The translations under genes and the position numbers were made by a program. The notes below the pieces were generated by a model that ran no database searches, was not told where the DNA came from, and saw nothing but the letters and a program-made list of their open reading frames with translations. Below are positions 22,783-31,810 of a DNA stretch of 64,000 nt, piece after piece. This DNA comes from Agelas oroides. Taxonomy: Eukaryota > Porifera > Demospongiae > Agelasida > Agelasidae. The stretch lies in assembly GCA_949130485.1 (NCBI GenBank), contig OX422187.1:10981398-11045397 (forward strand). The letters run 5' to 3'. Every line of letters begins with the position of its first letter. The stretch's first letter is position 1.

Positions 22783-23316
22783 TAGCCTCATTCCCAGGCC
22801 TTCCCACTGTGCAGTTTTTGATCACTTGGAGTATGCAAAAACGGAGGGGGGAGGCCTGGTACCATTTATCATGTGAGTGATGTCAATTTCTACCTAGGTA
22901 GACAAGGAGGAGGGACCCTCGAACAAAATAGTGCGTTTAAGTCCTTTTGTTGCAGCATCAATTGTGTTGGAGTTCTGAACGTTTGCCGCGTAGGCATTGT
23001 CTCTGACTGTTCAACCTGGACTCAATCACCCACACTGTTTATGCATTGTGAACTAGGTTAGCAGTGTGTACGTACATTACCAATTGGACACCGCAAAATT
23101 CCGAATGACTGTATCTGCAAAGCTAAAATTTGCAGCTCATTGTACAGGACAAAGAGCACTTCCATGCTCTTATGTTTGAGGGCCCCTCCCCTTCTGTCTA
23201 CCTAGGTAGACATTGACATCACATAATAAATAGTACCAGGCCTTCCCCCTCTGTTTTTGCATACATAATGCAAGCGATCAAAAACTAGACGGTGGAAACG
23301 CCTGGGAACGAAGCTA
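22783..23316. mobile_element. Long foldback element (534 bp) with hairpin arms
   Basis: The outer ends are TAGCCTCATTCCCAGGCC and CGCCTGGGAACGAAGCTA. The arms continue through GGCCTGGTACC / GGTACTATTTATTATGTG-type sequence and TCTACCTAGGTAGACA on both sides, giving arms of over 120 bp around a 280-bp centre. Flanks TAAAATACC and TTAATACCA are only partly alike. Lies in intron 1 of gene B. Confidence 0.7.
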
Positions 23317-23869
23317 TTAATACCACTACTATGTAAGTTAAACAGCTGTATAAACAATTACCTGTGGGGTGTTCAATCAATACCACATATATTGTACCAT
23401 TGGCATATTTCTATGTTGCAGGTATATGCAGAGCCCCACTGTGTTAAATCTAGGTATGAGGTGTTCGTAGATGGGGTGAAAGTCAAGACCTTTATTTTAG
23501 ACAGAGGAGAGAGCAAGTGAGTCAATACTGCTGCACTGAAGCTGGCCTGGAGACAACGCTTAGCTTGAACCACATGGATTCAGTCCTTTAGGAGCTGGTG
23601 TGACAACCTTTAACACGATAAGCGCATATTTGTTAAAAATGTGCTTGCATGCAAGTTGGTTGCACAAAGGCTTGTAGACCCTTGTGAATTTACAAACATG
23701 CATGCCATGCAGAGAATTCATGAATAGGTACACTTTATCAAATACCAGATAGGTCAAAGGTGTGCACAATTGGACATTGCACTCACTTTGCATGGTAATT
23801 TAAACCTGATTATGCAACCATATCAAATTCCATCATAACCTTTGATTTCGTAGTGTAGTAATGGACAAA

Positions 23870-23999
23870 GACAGTGCAAAGCCAGCAGCTACCAATTGAA
23901 CCCAGGGTCCCTGGCTTAATTAAGCTGCCATTGCACTGAACACTGAGCCATGCATGACCAACAGAGAACCACCATCCCTCACAATCCTCCTAACAGATG
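23870..23999 (-). mobile_element. tRNA-derived SINE-like repeat
   Basis: On the minus strand: GGAGGATTGTGAGGG, then a box A-like TGGCTCAGTGTTCAGTGC and a box B-like GGGTTCAATTGG. Inserted in gene B where gene C has its third exon region. Confidence 0.6.
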
Positions 24000-24361
24000 G
24001 TGTTTATGTTCAGCTGAGTTAAGATACTCTCAAGTGTTTAGGGTCACTCAGCATGGCTTCTTTCCTAACTGAGAGAATTTTCCATTGACCCTGCAGGAGT
24101 TCTGACAGCTCATATTAAGTTGCTGCCAAGTATTGTGACTGGAGCTATACCATACTCACACCTTGTTAAGCGTTGTTAAGTGCATGCATTCTGCTCTTGG
24201 GTGCATATTTGCTGTTACGTTTGCATGCGGTTACTGTGGTACTCTAAATAAAGCACACACAAATATACATCATTGTTTAGGCACATTTCGTTGTTAGACA
24301 CTCATTTCCTTCCTGTTGAGATATAAGCATATGGGCTTAACAACACATGAGTATGGTATAT

Positions 24362-24470
24362 AGAGAGGAGGATTGTGAGGGCTGGTGTTTGCCTAGTGAT
24401 CAAAGTGCTGCAAACATGCCACATTTCTACAGTGAATGACAGATGCAAATGTGAATCCAACCAGCAAACC
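24362..24470 (+). mobile_element. SINE-like repeat, diverged
   Basis: Shares 'gaggattgtgagggctggtg' with the other SINE copies, followed by TTGCCTAGTGATCAAAG in the box A position and GTGAATCCAACC in the box B position. Confidence 0.45.
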
Positions 24471-25529
24471 CATTTCCTAGTACTACATACACATGTATGA
24501 CTAATGTGCTATTGGTACTATTTCGTTATGCAGAATGATCGTGTGAAGCAGGAAAGAGAAAGTAAGATTGGCAAGATTGAAGTGGTACGACACGCAACGT
24601 CATTTTCACACTATGAGTTTCGTGCAGTAAGTGGTAAGTCACGCGAGTGCAAATTCAAACAGGCAACCAAGAAAGATGTTGGTAATGTCATCAAAAGCAG
24701 TAACATGCAAAGCACTGCTGATGAAGATAAACTCTACACCATGGCGACAACAAGGCGGGGAAAGTATATTCATGACGATAAACCTTCCGATCGCCCTGAA
24801 CATGCCAAAAGAAAGAAGACTGGTGAATCACCACACATGAAGAAGTGGATATGGGATAAAGGGGAGGAGCTGGGGAGGCTAGTGGTGGAGTACCACATGA
24901 CCAACACACTGTGGGACTGGAACATTGAGCCAAAGAGACCTGATTGGCCAGAAGTTGACTTGGGAACTGTTGTCATTGACGACTAATAATAAGTTTTACT
25001 AATTAAGGATAAGCTAAAAATGTTTTTTAAAAGCCAACAATTCCTCTTACCTAATTGTTGATCATTCAGTAAGTTTGTGTATGTTCAGTGTTATTATGCT
25101 TAGATCAGCTTTTTTAGCTCCTTTAATGTTACTGATGTCTCAAATTTGACTGCTAATTAAAACATCATGCATATGGCTTGGCAGGGAACATGCTGTGGCC
25201 CATGCCACCACAACCTCAGGTTTTCCATATTTGATCTCACTTTTTGTATTTCTTAAAAAGTGAAATAGAAAACATTGTTGACCTCAGACATAGCTTGAGG
25301 GAAATCCCCTCACAGTATGATGATGGGAAAGTCCCTGGGTAAGCACCTGCCTTTCTACTGAGTGCCTGGTAATGGTAACTTTGGGCTCAGTGTGCTGATA
25401 GCTGGTCTCCCCATCCCCAAATACCACCACAAGGGGAAAGTGAACATGGAGAACAACTGTGGATGCTTGTCAGCTACAACCAGCGTGTGAGAGAAATGGC
25501 ATATGGAGAGTTAATTAGGAAATACACCA

Positions 25530-25771
25530 TAGGCGCCTGCAGGCCCGGGCATACCCAGGCATTGCCCGGGTTGTTTCAAATCATGCGTACTCATATCACG
25601 AGGACCGGACGCGAGAAGACACGTGAGGCATGCCCCCTGACCCCATATATAGCATACGTGTGCTTACAGACGACAGACATACGTATAGCGTACAGTGTAG
25701 TGACAAAATACACTTTCCGCAATTGCACATCAAATCTTGCCCGGGTACCCACACAGCTCTGCAGGCGCCTA
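25530..25771. mobile_element. TIR element TAGGCGCCTGCAG, 242 bp
   Basis: Perfect 13-bp ends TAGGCGCCTGCAG ... CTGCAGGCGCCTA plus further pairing CCCGGGCAT/TGCCCGGGTA. Flanks GAAATACACCA and GAAATACACTA are nearly identical and probably a target duplication. It is a different family from the TAGCCTCG elements. Confidence 0.7.
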
Positions 25772-25849
25772 TGAAATACACTAGACATAGACAGTAAAGT
25801 TGCAAAAGATTCTACTATTCTGCTGTCAATAATCTAACTAATGAAGCGT

Positions 25850-25913
25850 TAGCCTCGTTCCCATGCAGGCTCTCTCCTCAAAAACGGGTGGAGAGACCCT
25901 GGGGACGAGGCTA
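25850..25913. mobile_element. 64-bp foldback element with exact 9-bp duplication
   Basis: TAGCCTCGTTCCCATGCAGG to GGGGACGAGGCTA. Flanked by ATGAAGCGT at 25841-25849 and 25914-25922. The paralogous position in gene D intron 1 (GAGAAGTGTAGGCCC) lacks it. Confidence 0.92.
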
Positions 25914-26028
25914 ATGAAGCGTAGGCCCTACTTGGATCAAATCGAAACAAAAATCCAGATAATTGTGTTACATAGGGTAAGGGTTAGGGTTGTGGGATGA
26001 ACACGATTCCTGGTGCCATTCTTTATCC

Positions 26029-26122
26029 TAGCCTCGTTCCCAGGCCCTCGTCGCTCAGCTTCACATCGCTTTACCGTACTGCAAGCGACAGGATGCTGGG
26101 CGAGGGCCTAGGAACGAGGCTA
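26029..26122. mobile_element. 94-bp foldback element with exact 9-bp duplication
   Basis: TAGCCTCGTTCCCAGGCC to GGCCTAGGAACGAGGCTA with an inner CGCTTTACCG/GCAAGCGACA region. Flanked by TCTTTATCC at 26020-26028 and 26123-26131. Confidence 0.92.
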
Positions 26123-27751
26123 TCTTTATCCATCTACCTTCTATAATGAAGTGTGGCTAGGCTGGTAAGTCTTGGCCTCAAACACAGCTAGGCTTTCTGT
26201 TCCGAATTTTGTCTTGCAACTCTCAAGAAAAATTGGAATGGAAGCCTGGGTTCGAGGCTAGATACATTTCCCAAGATGCTCCACCTGGCTCCATTCCAAC
26301 TCTAGGTCAGTATTGACCTTTAACCCCAAGTAACATTTCACCTTTGACCCCCAGGTGGAGGGAGCAGTGCCATTGCATATTTCTGGGAAATATGTAGGCA
26401 TTCACAAAAGAATTCACTGAGCTAACCTGTGGCTTGATTGGGGGAAAGTTGTCTACTGTGGCTGAACGTATTCACTGTGTGCATGTGACATTTGGTGTGA
26501 CATAATGCGTGATGACACAATGCGTGATGACACAATGGCTCGTTGCAAATATTAAATACTCACTGCACTAGCGGCAGCTAGCTGTAGTTTTTCAATATTT
26601 GCCAACTATTCACGGGGAACTATCAGGGGCCATGGCAGTCTGCATGATTGATATCTGTAACCTCATTCCCAGGTCTTCAGTTTTTGCTCGTTCACTACTG
26701 CTACATGTCCTAACGTCAGGTACAACAGCCTCAGGTTTCCTGTACAGAACATTCTCTTGGAAATTCTATTGCGCTACAGAACTCTAGACTTACAAAATTT
26801 CCAGAGGGGGAAACTGTCTACCTTCAAAGGGATATAAGTACCGGCAGTGACTTCAAAACACTGCCATGAACTTACACTGCGCATGCTTATACCGCATCCG
26901 CCGCGTAACCTTCTCAGTAAAGTCTGTTTTGACTGAAGCAAAGTACACGAGCCTTCGCGAGCCTTCTGAGCTGTAGCCTCGTACCCAGGCCGTTAATTAG
27001 GAAAAACGGCCTGGCAACTTCTCCGAGTTCAAACTGTTGACTTCCGCTGCACTGGAGTTGTCAGTACCAATCAGATTTCAGAACGCTTCACGTGACAGTT
27101 GTACAGAATTTTAATTGCGTCATAAATGCATCACAGTATTAATATACCCGTCCCGTGGTACCGCTAGCGCTTGGAATGACGCTTTTGTTCGAACTCCTTC
27201 CGTTGACTTGTGTGCAACAACTACAGTGCCTGCGGACAAAACGGATTCTTTATAAAAAAGGACCAGTTCGAGAGTAGCAATGTCAGGTACTAGTTTAGTA
27301 CTTACTGTCAGTCGGACACATCGACATCGGTGAGCGAGAGCGAGTCTACTGCAAGCAGTTCGTCTACAGATGACAAGTAAGACAGTAACCATCCAATATA
27401 AGCCTGTAACGAGTCTACTGGCAACAACAACGCGCTTGCACAATTACGAACAGTCACGTGGCTACGATTAAATATCACATGCATTATCCAATATTCATGG
27501 CTTGTATGGGTGCAGCTGTAATCTTTTCACGTCACATCCGTATACAGTTTGAACCCGGGATTCGCTTTTTTCACAGCGGTTCATGTGGCGGTTACGTCAC
27601 CTATTGGATATTCATAAGTAACCCGTCGTGCGCACTCCGTCGCGCGCACCCCGCCGCGCACTTACCATACCAACGAAGACAAATGTGTTCACCACACTTA
27701 TAACACTACAGGAAAAAAAAAAGAAACACACCTAGTGCAATCCCTGGCCCC

Positions 27752-27836
27752 AGCCCTAACCCTAACCCTAACCCTAACCATAGATAATAGAGACTCGTGT
27801 CTCTATTATCTATGCCCTAACCCTAACCTTTACCAT
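27752..27836. repeat. Telomere-type CCCTAA repeats split by a palindrome
   Basis: Four CCCTAA units, then a 32-bp near-perfect palindrome (TAGATAATAGAGAC..GTCTCTATTATCTA), then two more CCCTAA units. Lies inside the 4.16-kb element. Confidence 0.85.
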
Positions 27837-28486
27837 TTAGCCAACAAGCCACAACAGACGACCAACACACTGTTCGGTCTAATGTATGCTGTGAAACGAA
27901 TTGATTATCATGGCGTACGGTAGTACGCCATATGTAGGGATGACCCCGAAAAAAAATGGCCGCCACATTAAAAGTGCACAAATAACACGCTCGAAATGTC
28001 TTCGTTAGATTAGTCAAAGGCCTGTATGAGCCATATCAGGCATTATCGAGTGTTTTCATGAGCAAAGAGACTGTTAAGTTTGCTGGAAAGTATCGCTAAG
28101 CACCAGACCGGCAAGTCGCCAAAACGGACAAATCGTCTATCTTCTGACTTTCTTCTTCTTCTTCTTCTTCTTCTTCTGCCCCTCACCGCGATAGCACGAT
28201 AACGGCCGGAGCTTTTACAACGATTCAAACGCAAAACAACAGGATAAATCACTAGGTATTGCACCTGCCACTTATCGGTCTAAAAGAAAGAACTCAAACT
28301 TGTCGGCGATTCTCAGGTAATCTCACACTTACGCTAGCTGCTACACGCCATTTTGCTCGAATTAAATATTACTCATAATTACGTCACCAGGGTTCAACTG
28401 AGCACGTGGTTCAGTACTTCGTAGAGAAGGTGAGAATTGAGCGTTGCAGTTTGCAAATCTGATTTCGTGGATCAGTTGACGTAGTT

Positions 28487-29135
28487 GTGCTGCACTTTAC
28501 AATATGCGTAATGTCCGCAAGAAACGAGCGAAGTACAAGCAGAACTACCTGCGAAACAAAGGGGAAAAAAAGGCAAGCGTCCCGTAATAATTACTGGAAG
28601 GACCCGGAGAAACACAGGGCATCTTCCCGGGCGTCCTCCCATGCCTGTTATTGGAAGGACCCTGAGACGAAAAGGGCGTCTTCTCATGCCTGTTATTGGA
28701 AGGACCCTGAGACGAAAAGGGCGTCTTCCCATTACCTGTTATTGGAAGGACCCTGAGACGAAAAGGGCGTCTTCTCATGCCTGTTATTGGAAGGACCCTG
28801 AGACGAAAAGGGCGTCTTCCCATACCTGTTATTGGAAGGACCCTGAGACGAAAAGGGTGTCCTCCCATGCCTGTTATTGGAAGGACCCTGAGACGAAAAG
28901 GGCGTCCTCCCATACCCGTTATTGGGAGGACCCTGAGACCAAAAGGGCATCTTCCAGGGCATCCTCCCATACCCGTTATTGGGAGGACCCTGAGAAAGGA
29001 AGGGCAGCTTCCCGCGTATCCTCCCATAGTAGTTATTGGAGGAACCCTGACAAAAAAAGGGCAGCAGCTCGTATGACTAATTTGAAGGCTGCAAAAGCCA
29101 AGCTCAAGTGGTATAGATGGTACTATGCCAGCTAG
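28487..29135 (+). pseudogene. Frameshifted Lys/Arg-rich 15-residue repeat protein
   Basis: A 45-bp unit repeated about nine times encodes 'ACYWKDPETKRASSH'-like repeats. The reading frame changes near 28730, where one copy has an extra base (CATTACCTG against CATACCTG). An upstream ATG at 28504 opens a third frame ('MRNVRKKRAKYKQNYLRNKG') that stops at once. Repeats of the type 'Y..NPE.K+..SR' occur in transposon-linked proteins of sponges and cnidarians as I recall them. Since the copy lies inside a 9-bp-duplication element, it may be that element's accessory protein, now broken. No catalytic domain is visible. Confidence 0.55.
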
Positions 29136-29899
29136 TGTTTTAACCATCAAGTACTTCATATGACTTAGAACACTAGCCACTGATATTCAATTTCAAGTTT
29201 TATTGTCAACTTTCACATTTCAAATTTGCTTGTTATAGTCATTTACATGCATATAGTACACATACAATGTTTACTGCGAGTTGATGGTAGCACTTTGGCT
29301 GGTGTCTTCTTAACATCCTCCTTTTGTGCTGTGCCTGAGTCTTCATATTCCTCCAACGAAGCAAGTGGCAGCCTATTGGTAGCTTGGTATACTCAAACTC
29401 TAGTAGCACCGAGTCAACAGTGCATGGCTTCATTCCAAACTTCTGCACTAGAGGTGGCCACAGAACTGGCGGTTGTTCAGCTCCACAGACCCCTATGCGT
29501 TCGTTTCAAACCCATTTAGACTATAGCTACTCACCATCAAACAGTTCTGTAATGGGGTCTTACGACTCAATACTCTGGTGACAGTCTATGGAGAGTTTTT
29601 CGGTGAACCCATTAGTAGTCCACGTGAAATGAGCACAGGATTTATAAGCTTGCATGCAAAGCCTTATTAAACTCATCTGCTTTTCACTTGGTTTTTATGA
29701 GGCTTTGCTTGGACTGTACTTCTAAACCCCCCGAAGTTTGATGTTTGGATTGACGATTTCACTTCAAAGTGTTTGAATTTATGACAATTCTTAGCTCTTT
29801 CTACTATCATACTGTACACACCATGCATCTTCCCCTCGGCCTACCCTCCCATGTCACTTCTCTCTTACCATTCCTAAACCAAAAAAAAAACAAAGCAAA

Positions 29900-30963
29900 C
29901 AAGTCACAAAAAAGTTTTCTCAATGAAAACAAGCACATGTAGGGATGGAACCCTCAAAAACCAACCAAACAAGATAGGAACAACACCACAATACTTTTAC
30001 ACCATCCCTACATCTTGTGCCATTTTGCCAACCACGTACACCACAAAACCCTTCAAATTTAAGTTTTTAGGGTTTGTGCTTTTAGTTTAGTTATAGTTTA
30101 GAAAATCTTTTGGTTTAGTTTAGTTCTAGTTTTCCGGTTTTACAAAACTTTTAGTTAGTTATAGTTTCAACCACTGAAACTCTAAAACCCCTTACTAAAA
30201 GGTATTTAGTTACACTTATTGTTGAAAACAGGCTGTATTCTGTTTTAGTACAGTTACGGTTTCTTCTTGTACGTCCTTGGACGTTTTAGTTACAGCCCCC
30301 AAGTTAGCAAGAAATTTAAGTTGCACTTTTGGTTAACTAAATTTTAAAAAGGCCATACTAAAATATATTTAGTTAAAGTTATAGTTAACTAAAACAACAC
30401 TGCACACCAGCTACACCCACAAACCAACAAACAACCTTTCTCCCTACAACTAGCTACCTACCCCACAAACCCTTCAAACACACCACCATGTCGTTAACTA
30501 CGGACCGACCCAGTACTGCTCACACCACAGCCTTCACTTACAAGACAACCCTTACCTGCCATGCCCAGCAGCTACAAAAGCCCACAACATACGCAACCCA
30601 CTCCAACATGCCACACAGACTCAGCACTGATCTTGCACCCCACAGCTTGTACATATTAAACTAGCTAACCATGCCTGCCACACTCAACCGTAACAAAGTT
30701 ACAGCCACCCACAACACAACGCACTCTCCATACACAACAACGTGCACTACACACCCAGTACTGCTCGTTCCACAGGCTTCCATGCCCAAGACAACCCTTC
30801 TGTGCACACAAGTAACAAACACAATGCATAGTCGGCAAAATGGCACAAGATGTAGGGATGGTGTAAAAGTATTGTGGTGTTGTTCCTATCTTGTTTGGTT
30901 GGTTTTTGAGGGTTCCATCCCTACATGTGCTTGTTTTCATTGAGAAAACTTTTTTGTGACTTG
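29900..30963. mobile_element. 1064-bp element with 130-bp inverted repeats, nested
   Basis: 29900-30029 and 30834-30963 are inverted copies, the same length and apparently perfect by eye, beginning CAAGTCACAAAAAAGTTTTC. The interior is AT-rich with repeated GTTTAGTTATAG-type sequence and no coding capacity. No target duplication is evident. Confidence 0.82.
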
Positions 30964-31244
30964 TGAATATTCAACACGCATGAACCGCTGTGAAACGAAT
31001 TACTTATGAATATTCAACAGAAGGCGTAATGATGACGTAATGCAACATGAGCAGCTGTGAAAAAAGCGAATTCCGTTTGAACCCGGGTAAGTTGCCAGGC
31101 CGTTTTTCCTAATTAACGGCCTGGGTACGAGGCAATCTGAGCTGCAGCTTGAACTTCGCGCACGTACGTGCGAATATGAATTGCGTTTTGATCAACACGC
31201 ATGCGCAGTAGGCCCGCGCCTTGTTTACTTTGCCGCCTGATACC

Positions 31245-31748
31245 TAGTCTCGTCCCCAGACACCAAATTTTTCGCGCGTGCGCCCTGCGGCCTTGTCGAA
31301 AAATAGGGTCTGGACACTTTCACTGCGAAAACTGGGGCAAGTTTACATACGGCGGTCAGTAAATTGGGTAATTGTAGGTGTTAATCACATTATCAGCTAC
31401 CAGCAGCGTTTGCTTTGGCGCCAAAAAATTTGCAAGCTGGCTATTTGTGATGATGCATAACGCAATTTACTTTACCTGAGCAATCTGATTGGTGCGACAA
31501 CATGCCAATACGCTTGTATGATTACGCCCCAGTTTTACCAGTGAACGTGTCCAGACCCTAGCCTCGTTCCCAGGCCGTTCCCGGCTCCAGTTTTGATCGC
31601 TTGCAGTACTGCAAGCGATCAAAACTGGAGCCGGGAACGGCCTGGGAACGAGGCTACGAAGGCCTGGGAACGAGGCTATCCAGACCCTATTTTTCGACAA
31701 GGCCGCAGGGCGCGCGCGCGAAAAATTTGGTGTCTGGGGACGAGACTA
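31245..31748. mobile_element. 504-bp foldback element in the gene C promoter
   Basis: Ends TAGTCTCGTCCCCAGACACC and GGTGTCTGGGGACGAGACTA, with arms extending through AAATTTTTCGCGCG and CGGCCTTGTCGAAAAATA. Exact 9-bp duplication CCTGATACC at 31236-31244 and 31749-31757. Gene B reads GCCTAATACCGCGATATAAG without interruption. A second element is nested inside (31559-31678). Confidence 0.93.
31559..31678. mobile_element. 120-bp foldback element nested in the 504-bp element
   Basis: TAGCCTCGTTCCCAGGCC with long inner arms (CCGGCTCCAGTTTTGATCGC) and a doubled right end (GGCCTGGGAACGAGGCTA twice). Exact 9-bp duplication TCCAGACCC at 31550-31558 and 31679-31687. Confidence 0.93.
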
Positions 31749-31760
31749 CCTGATACCGCG

Positions 31761-31767
31761 ATATAAA
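31761..31767 (+). promoter_or_regulatory. TATA-like box of gene C
   Basis: ATATAAA lies 4 bp after the right target duplication of the 504-bp element and 44 bp before the ATG. The insertion has therefore moved all further upstream promoter DNA about 0.5 kb away. Confidence 0.55.
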
Positions 31768-31810
31768 TTTAGAGTACGTACAGTTCTATTGACTATTAGA
31801 CTAAGGTGAG

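Larger units (their letters stand above)
21449..24986 (+). pseudogene. Gene B: DUF7918-like, third exon missing
   Basis: Close paralogue of gene C. Exon 1 21449-21655 (207 nt, donor AGG|GTACG), exon 2 23422-23516 (95 nt, donor GCAA|GTGAGT) and last exon 24534-24986 (453 nt, acceptor TATGCAG) correspond one-to-one with C exons 1, 2 and 4. Each is open and keeps the family blocks ('GFSVLVAG', 'WPVTPFEIR', 'VDGVKV', 'IGKIEVVR', 'FKQATKKD', 'TMATTRRGKY', 'GRLVVEYHMTNTLWDW'). I could not find the 79-nt exon encoding the 'EFLF.LPRFA' block between 23517 and 24533. That interval contains two SINE-like insertions. Joining exon 2 directly to the last exon would shift the frame, so B is either a recent pseudogene or makes a truncated product. 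Homologous intron sequence shows B and C are duplicates. Confidence 0.6.
25362..26370 (+). pseudogene. D': decayed copy of gene D (exon 1 and start of exon 2)
   Basis: 25362-25510 aligns with exon 1 of gene D, but the ATG has become GTG, one base is lost in the 'NLWTP' region (frameshift), and the donor after GGAGAG reads TTAATT. The intron 1 homology continues, interrupted by two insertions (25530-25771, 25850-25913) plus a third (26029-26122). It runs up to the acceptor CCCCCAG and GTGGAGG at 26355, where exon 2 homology breaks after about 10 bases. It sits 375 bp after the gene B stop, just as D sits 471 bp after C, so the block B+D' is a duplicate of C+D. Confidence 0.8.
26974..31135. mobile_element. 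4.16-kb TIR element, long member of the TAGCCTCG family
   Basis: Starts TAGCCTCGTACCCAGGCC and ends with the complement, except TTGCC in place of TAGCC. By eye the inverted repeats agree over 47 bp (to ..GGCCTGGCAACTT). Flanked by the exact 9-bp duplication TCTGAGCTG (26965-26973, 31136-31144). The interior holds promoter-like CpG-richer DNA (27.1-27.7 kb), telomere-type repeats, a Lys/Arg-rich repeat reading frame (28.5-29.1 kb) and a nested TIR element (29900-30963). No transposase domain is recognisable, so it may be a degenerate or non-autonomous long copy. It splits the upstream region of gene C, which is otherwise homologous to that of gene B. Confidence 0.82.

Noticed and set aside
24093..24140. 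Possible relic of gene B exon 3 (CTGCAGGAGTTCTGACAG..CTGCCAAG)
   Set aside because: Only a few short matches to the C exon, with stops in frame. I could not distinguish it from chance.
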